A DNA stretch of 64,000 nt from Serratia fonticola (GTDB lineage: Bacteria; Pseudomonadota; Gammaproteobacteria; Enterobacterales; Enterobacteriaceae), in NCBI RefSeq assembly GCF_001006005.1, contig NZ_CP011254.1, forward strand, positions 5,580,001 through 5,644,000. Reading direction: 5' to 3'. The position numbers were made by a program, and so were the translations under genes. Shown in pieces: positions 8,916 through 18,993 of this stretch. Position 1 is the first letter of the stretch. Each line of letters opens with the position of its first letter. A model generated the notes under the pieces. The model ran no database searches. It was not told the origin of the DNA and saw nothing but the letters and a program-made list of their open reading frames with translations.

Positions 8916-10185
8916 ACAACACCTCCACCGGGTAGAGATGAGCGATGCGGCGGGCCGGGAACCAGGTCCCAGCCAGCGCAATCAGTACCGACAGTACCAG
9001 CACGCAAGGCACCACAATCCAGGCAAAACTCAGCGGCGCTCCGAACAGCATCAAACCAATCCCCTTAGCCAATCCCCAGCCAGCGATGCAGCCTAACAGG
9101 CCGCCAATAATGCCGCTCATTGCCGCTTCCAGATAGAACAGCATCATGATCTGCCACTGTCTGGCCCCCAGCGCTTTCATCAGGCCAATCTCTTTGGTGC
9201 GCTCCATAATATTGCTGGTCATCAGCGAGGCAATGCCCATAGCGGAGGCCAACAGCGCAGCCAGCGTCACCACCGCCAGCAACAGTTGAATCTTCTCGAT
9301 CACAATCCCTTCTGAGGCGGCCACCTGCCAAATTGGGCGAACGCCGGAACCGGATATCGCCTCTTCCAACTGATGGGCGATGGACGAGACATACGCGGTG
9401 CAATACCACAGGTCGTATTCTTCTGCGTCCAGTGACTCCAGATCGGCCCTGGCCTTACGTGACAGCTCGTTCTCCGGCACCGTCAGCGCGGATACGCGGA
9501 TGGCCTGCACTTTGCCCTTCAGCCCCAGCAAGTTCTGAGCCTGCGCCAAGGGCAGCACCAGTTGCTGTTCTTCATCGCCGCCGCTGGCCAGTATGCCGCT
9601 GATCGTCACCTCCAACGCCGCTGCTGGACCTTTGACAGTAATGGTGTCGCCAATCTTCCAGCCGCTCTGTTGAGCCAACTGTTGGCCAACCAGTGCCTGA
9701 TTGGCCGTGCCGCTTTCATCAGGCCACTGGCCGGTCACCTGCCAATAAGGGCTGATAATCTTCTGGCCAGTCTGATAGTTCTCTTCGTCCGGTACGTTGA
9801 CCTTCTGCTCAAAGAAGGTCCCTAACACCGGTATTACCCGTTGCTGTACGCTGACTTCACCGCTCAGCAACGGGGCAAAGCCGATGATGTTATTGCGCCA
9901 GAAGATGTCTTTGATATTGGGTAGTTCGGCCTCGTCGAGAAAATCCTGACCGGCCAGCGGGTTGTTTTTCTCACCGAACAGCGAGGGCAAGGTCGCCTGC
10001 CCGGCCGGTTCGATCAGGATGTTAGCGCCATAGGATTTCATCTCCCGGGCCATCTTGTCGCCGATATCTATCGACACGGCCAGCAGGGCAGAAACCAGGC
10101 CCGCCGCCAGAAAAATGGTGATCACCGCCAGCGATTTTTTGCGGATATTGCGATACCACGACTGTTGCAGCATGCGCCATAACAT
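8905..10185 (-). CDS. FtsX-like ABC permease (first) of the Fet system
   Basis: A 426-residue permease with the same architecture as its downstream partner: an N-terminal helix (SLAVITIFLAAGLVSALLAV), a periplasmic domain of about 230 residues and three C-terminal helices around MERTKEIGLMKALGAR. It begins 2 bp after the stop of the DUF2318 gene. The order DUF2318, FtsX, FtsX, ATPase, thioredoxin matches Campylobacter cj1660-cj1665 and the E. coli F11 fet cluster. Confidence 0.9.
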   Translation of the reverse strand: MLWRMLQQSWYRNIRKKSLAVITIFLAAGLVSALLAVSIDIGDKMAREMKSYGANILIEPAGQATLPSLFGEKNNPLAGQDFLDEAELPNIKDIFWRNNIIGFAPLLSGEVSVQQRVIPVLGTFFEQKVNVPDEENYQTGQKIISPYWQVTGQWPDESGTANQALVGQQLAQQSGWKIGDTITVKGPAAALEVTISGILASGGDEEQQLVLPLAQAQNLLGLKGKVQAIRVSALTVPENELSRKARADLESLDAEEYDLWYCTAYVSSIAHQLEEAISGSGVRPIWQVAASEGIVIEKIQLLLAVVTLAALLASAMGIASLMTSNIMERTKEIGLMKALGARQWQIMMLFYLEAAMSGIIGGLLGCIAGWGLAKGIGLMLFGAPLSFAWIVVPCVLVLSVLIALAGTWFPARRIAHLYPVEVLYGR

Positions 10186-10187
10186 GG

Positions 10188-11558
10188 TTATTCCCCTTCC
10201 TTGATGAATTTCTCTGGCGTGTCGCGGAAGGCTTCATAGTTGGCCGCGCTGGAGAAGAAATAGGTTTTACCGGCGTAGTTGTAGCGATGTTCCGCTTTGG
10301 TGTTGGTCAGCTTGCTGCCGTCAACCGGGTCGGTGACTTCCAGCGTAATGATGGTGCTGAAATAGTTAAGGCCGGACTCCAGCGATTTCTTGCTGATGAC
10401 CAAATCCGTGGCGGTCATATCCCACTCTTCGATCGGCACCGGGTTGCAGCCACCTGGCTTACCGATCGACGGAATAAATATCCGTACATCGCAGGCCACG
10501 CATATCACCTGATTGCCTTCCATCACGTAGCCCTGATCGCCGCACAGCAGGCAGGCATCAAACACCACGCCCAGACGCAATTTATCTGGGTAGCGGTTGA
10601 TCACGAAGAAGCGCACGGCTTTACCGTCGTCAGCCACCCAGACAAAGCGGTGTAGTTTGCCATCCTTGACCTGTTCTATCGGGATATGGACCAGCCCATC
10701 GGCATTCAGCGTCACCGGCAAGGCTTCAGATAAACGCGGGGGCTGGGAGGCAATTTTGTCCCAGTAGAGTTGGGAACCGGCAGAAATCACCGCCAGCACC
10801 AAGGTCATGACCAACACGCGCCGGGAATTTTGATAGTGGGCAACGGCCTTACGGTGTTCGATGGGCCGCGGTTCCACCTGCGTCCGACGGCGCGGTATGA
10901 CGACTTTCAACAGGTAAACCAGAGCCGTCAACAGCAGCAATCCGCCGCAGAAATAGTTAATCAGGCCGTTGGCATTGGTGACTTTGGCCACATAGCTCAG
11001 CAAGGATTTGGTGAGTTCCAGCACCTGGAGCTTCATTAATGCCAGCATCAGTTCGCCGGAGAGCGGTGCCAGTAGCAACAACGCCAGCAATAGCAGCAGC
11101 GGCCAGCGCAGAGTGCGAACCTGACGCACGCAGGCGGCCAATAGCGCCCCGGCAAACGCCACGATAATAATGCTGGCAATCACCGCACTAATATTGAGCA
11201 GTAACTCGGTGTTGATGACGTCGGTGGCGGTGATCGCCCCCAGGTTAGGCGTTTTCCCCCAACGCAGCGAAGCCACCAGCACCAGGATAAATTGCCAGAC
11301 ATAGCCCGAACGCGAACCAGAGGTAAACTGGTTAAGCAGGAACAACAGGATCAGAGCGATTTGCAGGCCGGTAAACCACAGCGCCCATTGCTGTGAATCA
11401 GGCAGATGAGCCGCGGTAAAGGTGCCGCCAAAAAAGCCGATCAGGCTCAGCAGCACCATCGGGCGCACCAGGGGAGTTTGGCGTATTGTCCAACTCAGCC
11501 CCAGCAGCAGGGCAACGGGCAGGAAAGATTGCAGTACCGAAACAAGAAAATAGCTCAT
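10188..11558 (-). CDS. DUF2318 membrane protein with C-terminal YHS-like domain (Fet system)
   Basis: A 456-residue protein with about eight to nine hydrophobic helices in the first 260 residues, then a periplasmic DUF2318 region with paired cysteines (CLLCGDQGY and ICVACDVR) likely to bind a metal or Fe-S centre. The end looks like a YHS domain: DPVDGSKLTNTKAEHRYNYAGKTYFFSSAANYEAF-type spacing at the very C-terminus, but with Asp where YHS domains usually have Cys (DPVCG). This gene follows P19 in FetMP loci. Its role is unproven; electron transfer to or from iron during uptake is a reasonable inference. Confidence 0.85.
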   Translation of the reverse strand: MSYFLVSVLQSFLPVALLLGLSWTIRQTPLVRPMVLLSLIGFFGGTFTAAHLPDSQQWALWFTGLQIALILLFLLNQFTSGSRSGYVWQFILVLVASLRWGKTPNLGAITATDVINTELLLNISAVIASIIIVAFAGALLAACVRQVRTLRWPLLLLLALLLLAPLSGELMLALMKLQVLELTKSLLSYVAKVTNANGLINYFCGGLLLLTALVYLLKVVIPRRRTQVEPRPIEHRKAVAHYQNSRRVLVMTLVLAVISAGSQLYWDKIASQPPRLSEALPVTLNADGLVHIPIEQVKDGKLHRFVWVADDGKAVRFFVINRYPDKLRLGVVFDACLLCGDQGYVMEGNQVICVACDVRIFIPSIGKPGGCNPVPIEEWDMTATDLVISKKSLESGLNYFSTIITLEVTDPVDGSKLTNTKAEHRYNYAGKTYFFSSAANYEAFRDTPEKFIKEGE

Positions 11559-11754
11559 GATGACTGTACACCCCGCTCACTGACAAGCTCAGCCTGAGCG
11601 GCAATTGGGTATAAACCGTTATCCGTTAATGATGAGCTTGTCCAATCATGGCAACCAACGGAGAACGTCGTGTGGCGTTAGCATTTAAACGCCAACGGCC
11701 GGGGAAACATTGCTGCCTGCCCGGCCTGTTGATAGTGAAACCTTTACGGCTAAA
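11559..11754 (-). other. Intercistronic region between fetP and the DUF2318 gene
   Basis: A 196-bp gap with two candidate hairpins: GGCGTT with AACGCC around 11674-11693, and GGCCGGG (11697-11703) with CCCGGCC (11720-11726). These could attenuate transcription, giving more of the permease and P19 protein than of downstream genes. No coding sequence is seen. Confidence 0.4.
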
Positions 11755-12282
11755 TCAGTTCAGACCAACATATTTGAAGTCGAAGCTGACATCGAAAGGT
11801 TTCCACCAGCGGCCAACGCCGGTGTCACTATCGGTATGGCGATGCAGGCCTGCCTTGGATGGCGGATCGATATGATAGGTCACCTTATAGTTGCCCACGC
11901 CCATCATCTTGATGTTGGCACCGTAGTGTGGGCCATCGCTGGCAACCATTGGCATAAAGGTGCCTTCCTGCTTCTCACCGGTATCGGTGTTGGTCAGGGT
12001 GTAGGCGATGGTCAGGTAAGGCATCCATTCGCCCGCGCCAAAACCGTTCTTGTTGCCCTCAACCGAGTGGATATCCGCTTCCAGGTGGATGTCGGCTTTA
12101 GCCGCTGGCAGCCCCATGCCACGCGGATCCATATCGATCGGTTGCAGGTAGACGGCCGCGATCTCCAGCTCGTTCATTTTTACCGGCTCGCCAGCAGGGT
12201 ACTCTTTGAAGGCGAACGCCGCTGGTGCGGTGAAGATCCCGGCGATCAGTGCGCCACTGATTAATTTTTTGTTCATAGCCAT
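11755..12282 (-). CDS. fetP: Periplasmic iron/copper-binding P19 protein
   Basis: A 175-residue P19/Tp34-family protein. It has a signal peptide (MNKKLISGALIAGIFTAPAAFAF) and a single immunoglobulin-like domain with the metal-ligand candidates of the family: MDPRGMGLPAAKADIHLEADIH, the Glu/Met/His set of the Cu site, and GLHRHTDSDTG. In E. coli F11 FetP and Campylobacter P19 the protein binds copper and iron and feeds the Ftr1-like permease. The frame is open upstream, but ATG 12282 (or 12276) begins the signal peptide, and GAGG lies 12 bp upstream. It follows fetM by 65 bp. Confidence 0.9.
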   Translation of the reverse strand: MAMNKKLISGALIAGIFTAPAAFAFKEYPAGEPVKMNELEIAAVYLQPIDMDPRGMGLPAAKADIHLEADIHSVEGNKNGFGAGEWMPYLTIAYTLTNTDTGEKQEGTFMPMVASDGPHYGANIKMMGVGNYKVTYHIDPPSKAGLHRHTDSDTGVGRWWKPFDVSFDFKYVGLN

Positions 12283-12347
12283 AGTTGTTATCATCCTCGC
12301 TAAATAATCGTTCAGATTAAAAATCATCCCAGAAATACTGCGGGGTG

Positions 12348-14261
12348 TTACCCCCGACTTGTTGCTACGGTTCCCCGCCTCATGACCCACAGGGCAAATA
12401 CGGCGGCAATCAGCAGGATCGCCTGCGGTATCAGCGTTTCGACATAAGGGTAAATACCCAGCCAGGAAATTTCTGGCACGCCGCTCAGCAACGTTGGCTC
12501 AAACAGTTTGCCTTCGATCAGTTCCAGCACACCTTTACCAGCAAACACAAAGGCCATCAGGTACATAAAGCTGCCGGTAAACATAAAGAACGGTTTGAGA
12601 GGTAATTTGACGACGCTGTAGCGCATGATCAGGTAGGCGATCAGCAAGATCACACAGCCGATCAGGAACCCGCCCAGAATGGACAGGTGCCCTTCCATCG
12701 AGCTGGAATCCCCCATCAGGGCAAAATAGAACAGCACGGTTTCCGCCCCTTCGCGGTAGACCGCCAGGAAGCTGGTCAGCCACAGGCCAACCATCGATCC
12801 GCTGCTTAACGAGTGCGAAAGCTTACCTTCCAGATAGGCTTTCCACTGTTTGGCTTCCACTTTCGACAGCAGCCAGTAGCTCATGGAGAACAGCATCACC
12901 ACCGCGATCAGCATGGTGAACCCTTCCAGCAGTTCGCGGCTGGCACCAGAGTTAGAGAACAGCCACTGGAAAATCACGGCGGTGATCACGCTGGCCAGTA
13001 GCGCGACATACACCGACTGGCGAATGAGCGGCAGTTTGTCGTGATGATTGTTTTTCACCAGATACGCGACGATAGCCGCGACGATCAGCAAGGCTTCCAG
13101 GCCTTCGCGCACGATGATTAACAGGCTGTAAATCAGCAGGCTCCAGTTGGTCTGGCCGCCAGTGCCCAACATCTCTACCGCCGCCGCCAAATCGGTTTGC
13201 AGCGCCTGAGACTGCTCCTTCACCGTATCAAGCGGTTGCCCGGCCTTGATCTGGCTGACTATGCGCGTGAAGTAGCCTTCGATACGGGTTTTAAAGGCCG
13301 AGTCGCGCGAGCCGATCTTGTTCTCCATGCCGCTGGCTTCAAACAGGTCGAAGTAAGCATCCTGGATCGCCATCATGGCGCCTTTGGCATCACCGCTGGC
13401 GTATTGCGCAATAGCGGCATTCACCGCTTTATCAATATCGTTGGTTACTTTCTGCCAGTCCGCATCCAGCGCGGCGTCATTGACGTCTGGCGTGGCCGCA
13501 ACGACTTGGTCATCACGGGTGGTTGGCAGCCCAGGCAGCAAGTCTTCAAGATCCTGCAATAAGGTGGTAACACGGTAGCCGACCTCGTTCATCTGGTCCG
13601 GTTCGCCGCTCAGTTTGATCAGCTCAGAGAACTGGCGGTTAATGTCACCGGCCTGCTGGGAGGAACGATTCTGCCGCAGCGAGGTTTCCATTTCGGAGTT
13701 TTTGAAGCCGTCATACTGCGCCTGTTGCACCTTTTTGCTGGCTTCGGCGTAGCTGTTGCTTTGATACAGGCCAACGGCTTCGGCCAACAGGTCATCGATG
13801 GTTTTAAAGCTCTGCTGCCAATAAGGTGCAATTTGTTCGTTGTCATAAGCGCCGTGCTGCTGCTCCGCCGTGAGTTTGTGCCCACCGCTCAATACCGGCA
13901 GCACGCCGTTTAACTCGTTTTTCAGCCAGGCTATTTTGGCATCGACCTCCGCCTGCGGCTTGCCATCGCCAATCATCTTGCGGATTTCGCCAAAGGCGGC
14001 CTCCATCTGATAGCTTTTTTGCGCGGAAATGTTGATGCGGATCGGGCCTTCGAGGTTTTCGAACACCTCAAAATAGGCCATCTGTACTTCACTGCGGGCT
14101 TCAGCAATCTGTTGTTGCTGGTAGAACTGCGAGGTTTTATCCAGGCGTGACTGAATGTCATCGCTCAACTGTTGGTAATCTGCGGCAGCCAGGGCGACAG
14201 AGCTGAGAAGAAACCATCCGGCGCAGAAAAACAGGATCCGTCCAATAATACGCATGGTCAT
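12348..14261 (-). CDS. fetM: FetM, Ftr1-family iron permease with large periplasmic domain
   Basis: A protein of about 637 residues: signal peptide, about 350 residues of helical periplasmic domain with repeated A-x2-AY(F/Y)(D/E)xFE motifs (EVQMAYFEVFE, AIQDAYFDLFE), then a seven-helix Ftr1/EfeU permease carrying the two iron motifs REGLE (about residue 385) and REGAE (about 503). E. coli F11 FetM has the same extended form and takes up ferrous iron with FetP. The frame is open to ATG 14294, but that codon lies inside a Fur-box-like sequence. ATG 14261 or 14255 is more likely. It is the first gene of the seven-gene operon. Confidence 0.88.
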   Translation of the reverse strand: MTMRIIGRILFFCAGWFLLSSVALAAADYQQLSDDIQSRLDKTSQFYQQQQIAEARSEVQMAYFEVFENLEGPIRINISAQKSYQMEAAFGEIRKMIGDGKPQAEVDAKIAWLKNELNGVLPVLSGGHKLTAEQQHGAYDNEQIAPYWQQSFKTIDDLLAEAVGLYQSNSYAEASKKVQQAQYDGFKNSEMETSLRQNRSSQQAGDINRQFSELIKLSGEPDQMNEVGYRVTTLLQDLEDLLPGLPTTRDDQVVAATPDVNDAALDADWQKVTNDIDKAVNAAIAQYASGDAKGAMMAIQDAYFDLFEASGMENKIGSRDSAFKTRIEGYFTRIVSQIKAGQPLDTVKEQSQALQTDLAAAVEMLGTGGQTNWSLLIYSLLIIVREGLEALLIVAAIVAYLVKNNHHDKLPLIRQSVYVALLASVITAVIFQWLFSNSGASRELLEGFTMLIAVVMLFSMSYWLLSKVEAKQWKAYLEGKLSHSLSSGSMVGLWLTSFLAVYREGAETVLFYFALMGDSSSMEGHLSILGGFLIGCVILLIAYLIMRYSVVKLPLKPFFMFTGSFMYLMAFVFAGKGVLELIEGKLFEPTLLSGVPEISWLGIYPYVETLIPQAILLIAAVFALWVMRRGTVATSRG

Positions 14262-14279
14262 GATAGGCATTCTTATAAT

Positions 14280-14298
14280 GGGAGTAATTCTCATTATG
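14280..14298 (-). promoter_or_regulatory. Possible Fur box upstream of fetM
   Basis: On the minus strand the sequence CATAATGAGAATTACTCCC matches the 19-bp Fur consensus at about 12 positions, mostly in the left half (ATAATGAGAAT). It lies just upstream of the preferred fetM starts. Iron repression of this locus is expected from its function. The match is partial. Confidence 0.45.
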
Positions 14299-14393
14299 AT
14301 GGGCGCATCAAGACGATACTCTGATCGAGGTCAAACTATGACGACGATTTATTGTTCTTGTTGAGGGAAACGTGAGGAAGGATCTAGCGAAAC

Positions 14394-14487
14394 GGGCGCA
14401 GCATGCAGCGCCCCTACAGGGTGAGCCGGTGGTAACTTGTTTGAGGATCGCACATGTTCGACCGTAGGGGCGCAGCATGCTGCACCC
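14394..14487. repeat. Palindromic repeat family B, two copies in inverted pair
   Basis: Two copies of a GC-rich palindrome built on GGGCGCAGCATGC: 14394-14417 (ending GCGCCCCTAC) and 14464-14487 (starting GTAGGGGCGCAGCATGC). They sit 46 bp apart between fetM and dsdA. Related single copies are at 17396-17418 and 24614-24641. The arrangement resembles a BIME. Confidence 0.75.
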
Positions 14488-14505
14488 TTTTAACCGCATA
14501 TAGCG

Positions 14506-15837
14506 CTAGCGTTTTGCCGCTGCGAGGTACTTGGCCATTTCTTCCTCAGGCACCATGCCACCGCCGGTTGCCCACACCAAATGCGTCGCATTAGCGATCC
14601 GTTGGGCATCGATCTGGTGGCGGTCCAGATAATGTGAGTCGGCGCAGACTCGAGCCGGCCCCGCCATGCCTGCCAATGCAGAAGGCTCCAACTGAATGCC
14701 CTCAATATCAGCGAGCAAACCAAGCAGGTCGTACATCTCCTGATCGCTCAGGGTATAGAAACCGTCCAGCAAGCGTTCCATGGCACGCCCGACAAACCCG
14801 GAAGCCCGGCCGACGGCCAATCCATCCGCCGCCGTGACGTTATCAATCCCCAGATCCTGCACCGCAATGTGATCGTGCAGCCCGGTGTGGATCCCAAGCA
14901 GCATGCAAGGTGAGTGCGTCGGCTCGGCAAAGATGCAGTGCACATGGTCACCAAACGCCAGCTTGAGGCCAAACGCTACGCCACCAGGCCCGCCGCCTAC
15001 GCCACAGGGCAAATAGACAAATAACGGATGGTCTTGATCAACCTGGATGTTCATCTGCGCAAACTGCTTTTTCAGGCGACCACCGGCCACCGCATAGCCG
15101 AGGAACAGGGTTTGCGAGTTCTCATCATCAATAAAGAAACAGCGCGGGTCAGACTCCGCCTGCTTACGCCCTTGAGCCACCGCCACGCCGTAATCCTGCT
15201 CGTACTCCACCACGTTAACGCCGTGTTCACGCAGCTTACGTTTTTTCCAGGCGCGAGCGTCGGCAGACATATGCACGCTGACGCTGAACCCCAGCTTGGC
15301 ACTCATGATGCCAATCGACATCCCCAGGTTGCCGGTTGAACCCACTGCGATGCTGTACTGGCTGAAGAACTGGCGGAACTTGTCGCTAAACAGGATGCTG
15401 TAATCGTCGTCTACAGACAGCATGCCCGCCTCGATGGCCAACTTTTCCGCATGAGTCAGCACTTCATAGATGCCACCACGGGCCTTGATAGAGCCAGAAA
15501 TCGGCAAATGGCTGTCCTTTTTCAACCACATCTTGCCCGCGATAGCCTGCTCATAACGCTGCTCCAACGCGCTCTGCATCGCCGGGATCGCCACCACTTC
15601 AGACTCGATAATGCCGTTCGTTTGCTGCGTTTCGGGGAATGCCAGGCACAGATACGGAGCAAAGCGTTGCAAGCGCGCTTCGGCTTCGGCGACATCATTT
15701 TGCGTCAGCCCGACGTACGGTAACCCTTCCGCCAGCGTGGTCGTATTGGGGTTGAACCAGGTCACCGCTTCCAAATCCATCAGCCGTTGCACCAAAGGAA
15801 ATTTCACTACCAGGTTTTCAATGTCTAACGTATTCAT
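14506..15837 (-). CDS. dsdA: D-serine ammonia-lyase (dehydratase)
   Basis: A 443-residue PLP enzyme converting D-serine to pyruvate and ammonia in the cytoplasm. The PLP lysine is K118 in [10 protein letters not shown], as in E. coli DsdA (442 residues). The phosphate-binding Gly loop is GSTGNLGMS, and the later motifs CGVGGGPGG and [12 protein letters not shown] are intact. It is 17 bp downstream of dsdX in the same direction, with the activator dsdC divergent. The length and start agree with the family. Confidence 0.95.
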   Translation of the reverse strand: MNTLDIENLVVKFPLVQRLMDLEAVTWFNPNTTTLAEGLPYVGLTQNDVAEAEARLQRFAPYLCLAFPETQQTNGIIESEVVAIPAMQSALEQRYEQAIAGKMWLKKDSHLPISGSIKARGGIYEVLTHAEKLAIEAGMLSVDDDYSILFSDKFRQFFSQYSIAVGSTGNLGMSIGIMSAKLGFSVSVHMSADARAWKKRKLREHGVNVVEYEQDYGVAVAQGRKQAESDPRCFFIDDENSQTLFLGYAVAGGRLKKQFAQMNIQVDQDHPLFVYLPCGVGGGPGGVAFGLKLAFGDHVHCIFAEPTHSPCMLLGIHTGLHDHIAVQDLGIDNVTAADGLAVGRASGFVGRAMERLLDGFYTLSDQEMYDLLGLLADIEGIQLEPSALAGMAGPARVCADSHYLDRHQIDAQRIANATHLVWATGGGMVPEEEMAKYLAAAKR

Positions 15838-15854
15838 AATTAGTCTCTTTTGGT

Positions 15855-17192
15855 CTAGATGATATAAGAAAGCAGGAATGTGGTTCCCAGCGCAATCAGC
15901 GAAGCAATAAAGGTGGCCGAGGTATAATACTTAAACATCTCACTGAGCGTCGCGCCGCAGTATTGTTTAACCAGCCAGAACAGCGAGTCGGTGACGATGG
16001 TGCAACCGATGGCACCCGAGCCGATGGCCAACGCGATGATCTCCGGGCTGACGCCAGGGTAATGCGGCAATACGGGGGCAACAATGGCCGTTGCTCCCAT
16101 CATCGCCACGGTGGCCGACCCCACCGCCGCATGCAGGCAGATAGCCACCAGCCAGGCCAGCAAGATCGGATGCATATCCATATTCGACAGGATCACGGCC
16201 AGCGTATCTGCCAGCCCACTGGCTTTTAATATGCCGTTGAATGCACCACCGGCCCCGATAATCAGCAAGATGTTGGCGATGGAAGAGAAGCCGTTTTCGG
16301 TTTTGGTCAGCAAGGTGCCCATGCCCATATTGCGGCGAATACCCAGCACGTAGTAGGCCACGAAGGCGGCAATAAACATGGCGGTGATCGGGTTGCCGAT
16401 AAACTCCAGGAAGGTATACAGCGCGCTGTCTTTTGCCATGTAGAGTTCCGCTGCGGTTTTCACCAACATCAGAATGATCGGCAATAGCACGGTAAACAGT
16501 GTGGCACCCAACGAAGGCAAGTCCTGCTCGTTACGCACCTGCACGGAGGAAAACTCGGCGGGGACCGGTTTGAACGGCAGACGCTTACCGACCAGCTTGA
16601 GGAACAGCGGCCCACCAATCAGCGAAGCGGCCAGCCCGACAATCAAACCATACACAATCACCGAGCCCACATCGGCACCCAACTTGTTGGTGACAAACAG
16701 CGCCGCCGGATGTGGAGGAACCACACAGTGCACGGCCATCAATGCGGTACACAGCGGGATCGCCAGCTTCAGCAAGGAGGTATTGGTTTTTTTGGCAATC
16801 GAGAACGCCAGCGGGATCAGCAACACCACGCCCACTTCAACAAACAGCGTAATGCCGCAGACCAGCCCCACCAGCACCATGATCACGTCAGCCGATAGCC
16901 AACGGCACTTTTGCAAGGTGATGCCTATGCGTTCTGCCGCCCCGGACACTTCCATCATGTTGCCCAGAATGGTACCTAAACCAATCACCGCCGCCAGGAA
17001 GCCCAAGGTCCCGCCGATGCCGCCTTCAATGGCATTGACCATTTCCAGCGGGTTCATGCCCATCAGGGCTCCCACATAAAAACTGGCCAGCAACAACGCC
17101 AGGAACGGGTGGATCTTGAATTTTACGATAGTGAGAATAATGATAATGATGCTGCTTAATAACGTAGCGACTACCCAGATCTGCGAGTCCAT
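15855..17192 (-). CDS. dsdX: D-serine permease, GntP family
   Basis: A 445-residue polytopic transporter (about 12 helices), the same length as E. coli DsdX. It starts [21 protein letters not shown] and has the GntP-family stretch [23 protein letters not shown] and the C-terminal [21 protein letters not shown]. As a member of the H+-gluconate symporter family it would import D-serine; the assignment rests on the operon with dsdA and regulator dsdC. The operon is transcribed away from dsdC. Confidence 0.92.
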   Translation of the reverse strand: MDSQIWVVATLLSSIIIIILTIVKFKIHPFLALLLASFYVGALMGMNPLEMVNAIEGGIGGTLGFLAAVIGLGTILGNMMEVSGAAERIGITLQKCRWLSADVIMVLVGLVCGITLFVEVGVVLLIPLAFSIAKKTNTSLLKLAIPLCTALMAVHCVVPPHPAALFVTNKLGADVGSVIVYGLIVGLAASLIGGPLFLKLVGKRLPFKPVPAEFSSVQVRNEQDLPSLGATLFTVLLPIILMLVKTAAELYMAKDSALYTFLEFIGNPITAMFIAAFVAYYVLGIRRNMGMGTLLTKTENGFSSIANILLIIGAGGAFNGILKASGLADTLAVILSNMDMHPILLAWLVAICLHAAVGSATVAMMGATAIVAPVLPHYPGVSPEIIALAIGSGAIGCTIVTDSLFWLVKQYCGATLSEMFKYYTSATFIASLIALGTTFLLSYII

Positions 17193-17395
17193 GTTCAGCG
17201 TCCTTCCAGGATAAATTTCACTCCTATTGGAAACTAACGCCCCAGCGCTGACAAACGATCAAAACGCCTCTTCACATGAGCCAGATTCAATCAATCAGGT
17301 GATTTAGGTCAACATTTGGCACTATTCCTGCCTTTGAATCACATTGCTTCATCTTTAAGCCCGGGTTTCGCTATACTCCTTGATGATTTATAACC

Positions 17396-17418
17396 GGCGC
17401 AGCATGCGGCACCCCTAC
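17396..17418. repeat. Palindromic repeat family B, partial copy
   Basis: GGCGCAGCATGCGGCACCCC followed by TAC, a degenerate copy of the family B palindrome. It lies only 20 bp upstream of the dsdC start codon, so it would be part of the dsdC leader. Confidence 0.6.
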
Positions 17419-17437
17419 TGATTAACAGGCGATAACC

Positions 17438-18379
17438 ATGTACGACGAAAAGCACCAACTCGCCCGCAACAGGCACCTGAATGGCTATCAGCTAGCCAAG
17501 CTGCATACGTTTGAGATTGCCGCGCGGCAAGGCTCGTTCGTGCTGGCCGCCGAAGAGTTGGCGATCACTCCCAGCGCCGTCAGCCATCGGATCAACAACC
17601 TGGAAGCCGAGTTGGGTTTTAAGCTATTTCAGCGCTTTCACCGCCGGATCGAACTGACCCCCGAGGGCGAGCGGCTATTCTGGGTATTGAAATCGTCACT
17701 CAGCTATCTCAATCAGGAGATACTGGAGATTAAAAGCCAGGAGCTGTCTGGCACTCTGACTATCTACTCCCGCCCGTCGATTGCCCAATGCTGGCTGGTG
17801 CCCAAGCTGGCGGACTTTGATCGCCAATATCCGGCCATCAGTCTGAATATTCTCACCGGCAACGAAATGGTGAACTTCCACGGGGCGGGGATCGATTTGG
17901 CGATCTATTTTGATGACAAAACGCCGGAGAAACTCGATTGCCAGCATTTGATGGATGAGTCGATCGTGCCCGTATGCAGCCCGGAGTACGCCGAGCGCCA
18001 TGAGCTAGTGGGTAACCCCGCCAACCTGCGGCGCTGCACGTTATTGCACGATCGCCAGGCATGGAGTTACGACTCGGATATCGGGGAGTGGAATACCTGG
18101 GCCAAACACTTTGATCTGGAGTTTGCCGACGGGCAACGCGGTATGGGGTTTGATCGTTCGGATCTAGCGGTGATCGCGGCCATGAACCACGTGGGAATTG
18201 CCATGGGCCGCAAGAAGTTGGTGAGCAAGCGCCTGGAGAATAACGAACTTATCGCGCCCTTCCCCGGCATGGAAATGCAATGCGCACAGCGCTACTACAT
18301 TTCCACGCTCTCGGACCGGCAATGGCCTAAAATCAACGCCTTTATCCAGTGGTTAAAGGCCATGGCCGACGAGTCTTAA
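17438..18379 (+). CDS. dsdC: LysR-type activator of D-serine catabolism
   Basis: A 313-residue LysR regulator with an N-terminal winged helix (FEIAARQGSFVLAAEELAITPSAVSHRI) and an effector domain. The slightly extended N-terminus before the helix-turn-helix is typical of DsdC (311 residues in E. coli). It is divergent from dsdXA, with a 245-bp shared regulatory region, and would activate that operon with D-serine as inducer. Its stop overlaps the convergent lipoprotein gene by 4 bp. Confidence 0.93.
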   Translation: MYDEKHQLARNRHLNGYQLAKLHTFEIAARQGSFVLAAEELAITPSAVSHRINNLEAELGFKLFQRFHRRIELTPEGERLFWVLKSSLSYLNQEILEIKSQELSGTLTIYSRPSIAQCWLVPKLADFDRQYPAISLNILTGNEMVNFHGAGIDLAIYFDDKTPEKLDCQHLMDESIVPVCSPEYAERHELVGNPANLRRCTLLHDRQAWSYDSDIGEWNTWAKHFDLEFADGQRGMGFDRSDLAVIAAMNHVGIAMGRKKLVSKRLENNELIAPFPGMEMQCAQRYYISTLSDRQWPKINAFIQWLKAMADES

Positions 18380-18993
18380 TTAGCCGCCTGCTGGCGTGCC
18401 CATGCCAGCGTTTGTGCTGCCAGCTTATCGCTGGCCAGGCCAAAGGCCTGCACGACGTTGTCCATCGATGTGCCGTGGATCGGCTCGCGTACTACAAAGC
18501 TGCGGTTGGCGATCGCTTCACGATCTGAAGTACGCACCAAGCGAGCGTCAAAACGGATCACCACCTCACCCTGCTGACCGTTATAAACCCCTTGGAACGA
18601 CACCAAATCCCCACCTAGCTCCAGATCTGCCTGCAGATTGTCATCGTCGCTGCTCACCGAACGGAAATGGCCATTGGTGCGGAACTCCTGGATCAGGCGA
18701 TTACGCAGCAATAACGGGGCCGGATCGCTCCAACGCGAACCGCTAAAAGAGGTGATCTCCGAACCCTGTGGCTGAACGGCGATCCGCGTACCGTTTAAAA
18801 ACTGGTTGGAATTGGGCTGAACAATGCGCACCGTCTGTTTTGACGCAGGGCCCCCGTCCACCGCCGTTGGCAAGGCAGGCAACAGAAACACCTGTTGTAC
18901 CGGGCTGGGCGGCAAAATGGTGCATGCGGCCAGCGGCATCACGGCGACCAGCACCAACAACCGTAGCATCTGGCGAAGTTTTAGCTTAATCAT
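18376..18993 (-). CDS. ABC-type transport auxiliary lipoprotein (PqiC-like)
   Basis: A 205-residue outer-membrane lipoprotein with lipobox LAAC (MPLAACTILPP) and the ABC_trans_aux fold seen in PqiC: FLLPALP...RIAVQPQGSEI, SGSRWSDPAPLLLRNRLIQEF and the C-terminal FGLASDKLAAQTLAWARQ. It is the last gene of a four-gene MCE transport operon and overlaps the MCE gene by 4 bp. It probably links the periplasmic MCE ring to the outer membrane. Confidence 0.85.
   Translation of the reverse strand: MIKLKLRQMLRLLVLVAVMPLAACTILPPSPVQQVFLLPALPTAVDGGPASKQTVRIVQPNSNQFLNGTRIAVQPQGSEITSFSGSRWSDPAPLLLRNRLIQEFRTNGHFRSVSSDDDNLQADLELGGDLVSFQGVYNGQQGEVVIRFDARLVRTSDREAIANRSFVVREPIHGTSMDNVVQAFGLASDKLAAQTLAWARQQAAN

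Noticed and set aside
16474..17079. Plus-strand frame of 201 codons antisense to dsdX
   Set aside because: Low-complexity S/T/P/N composition and no ribosome site; dsdX is intact on the minus strand.
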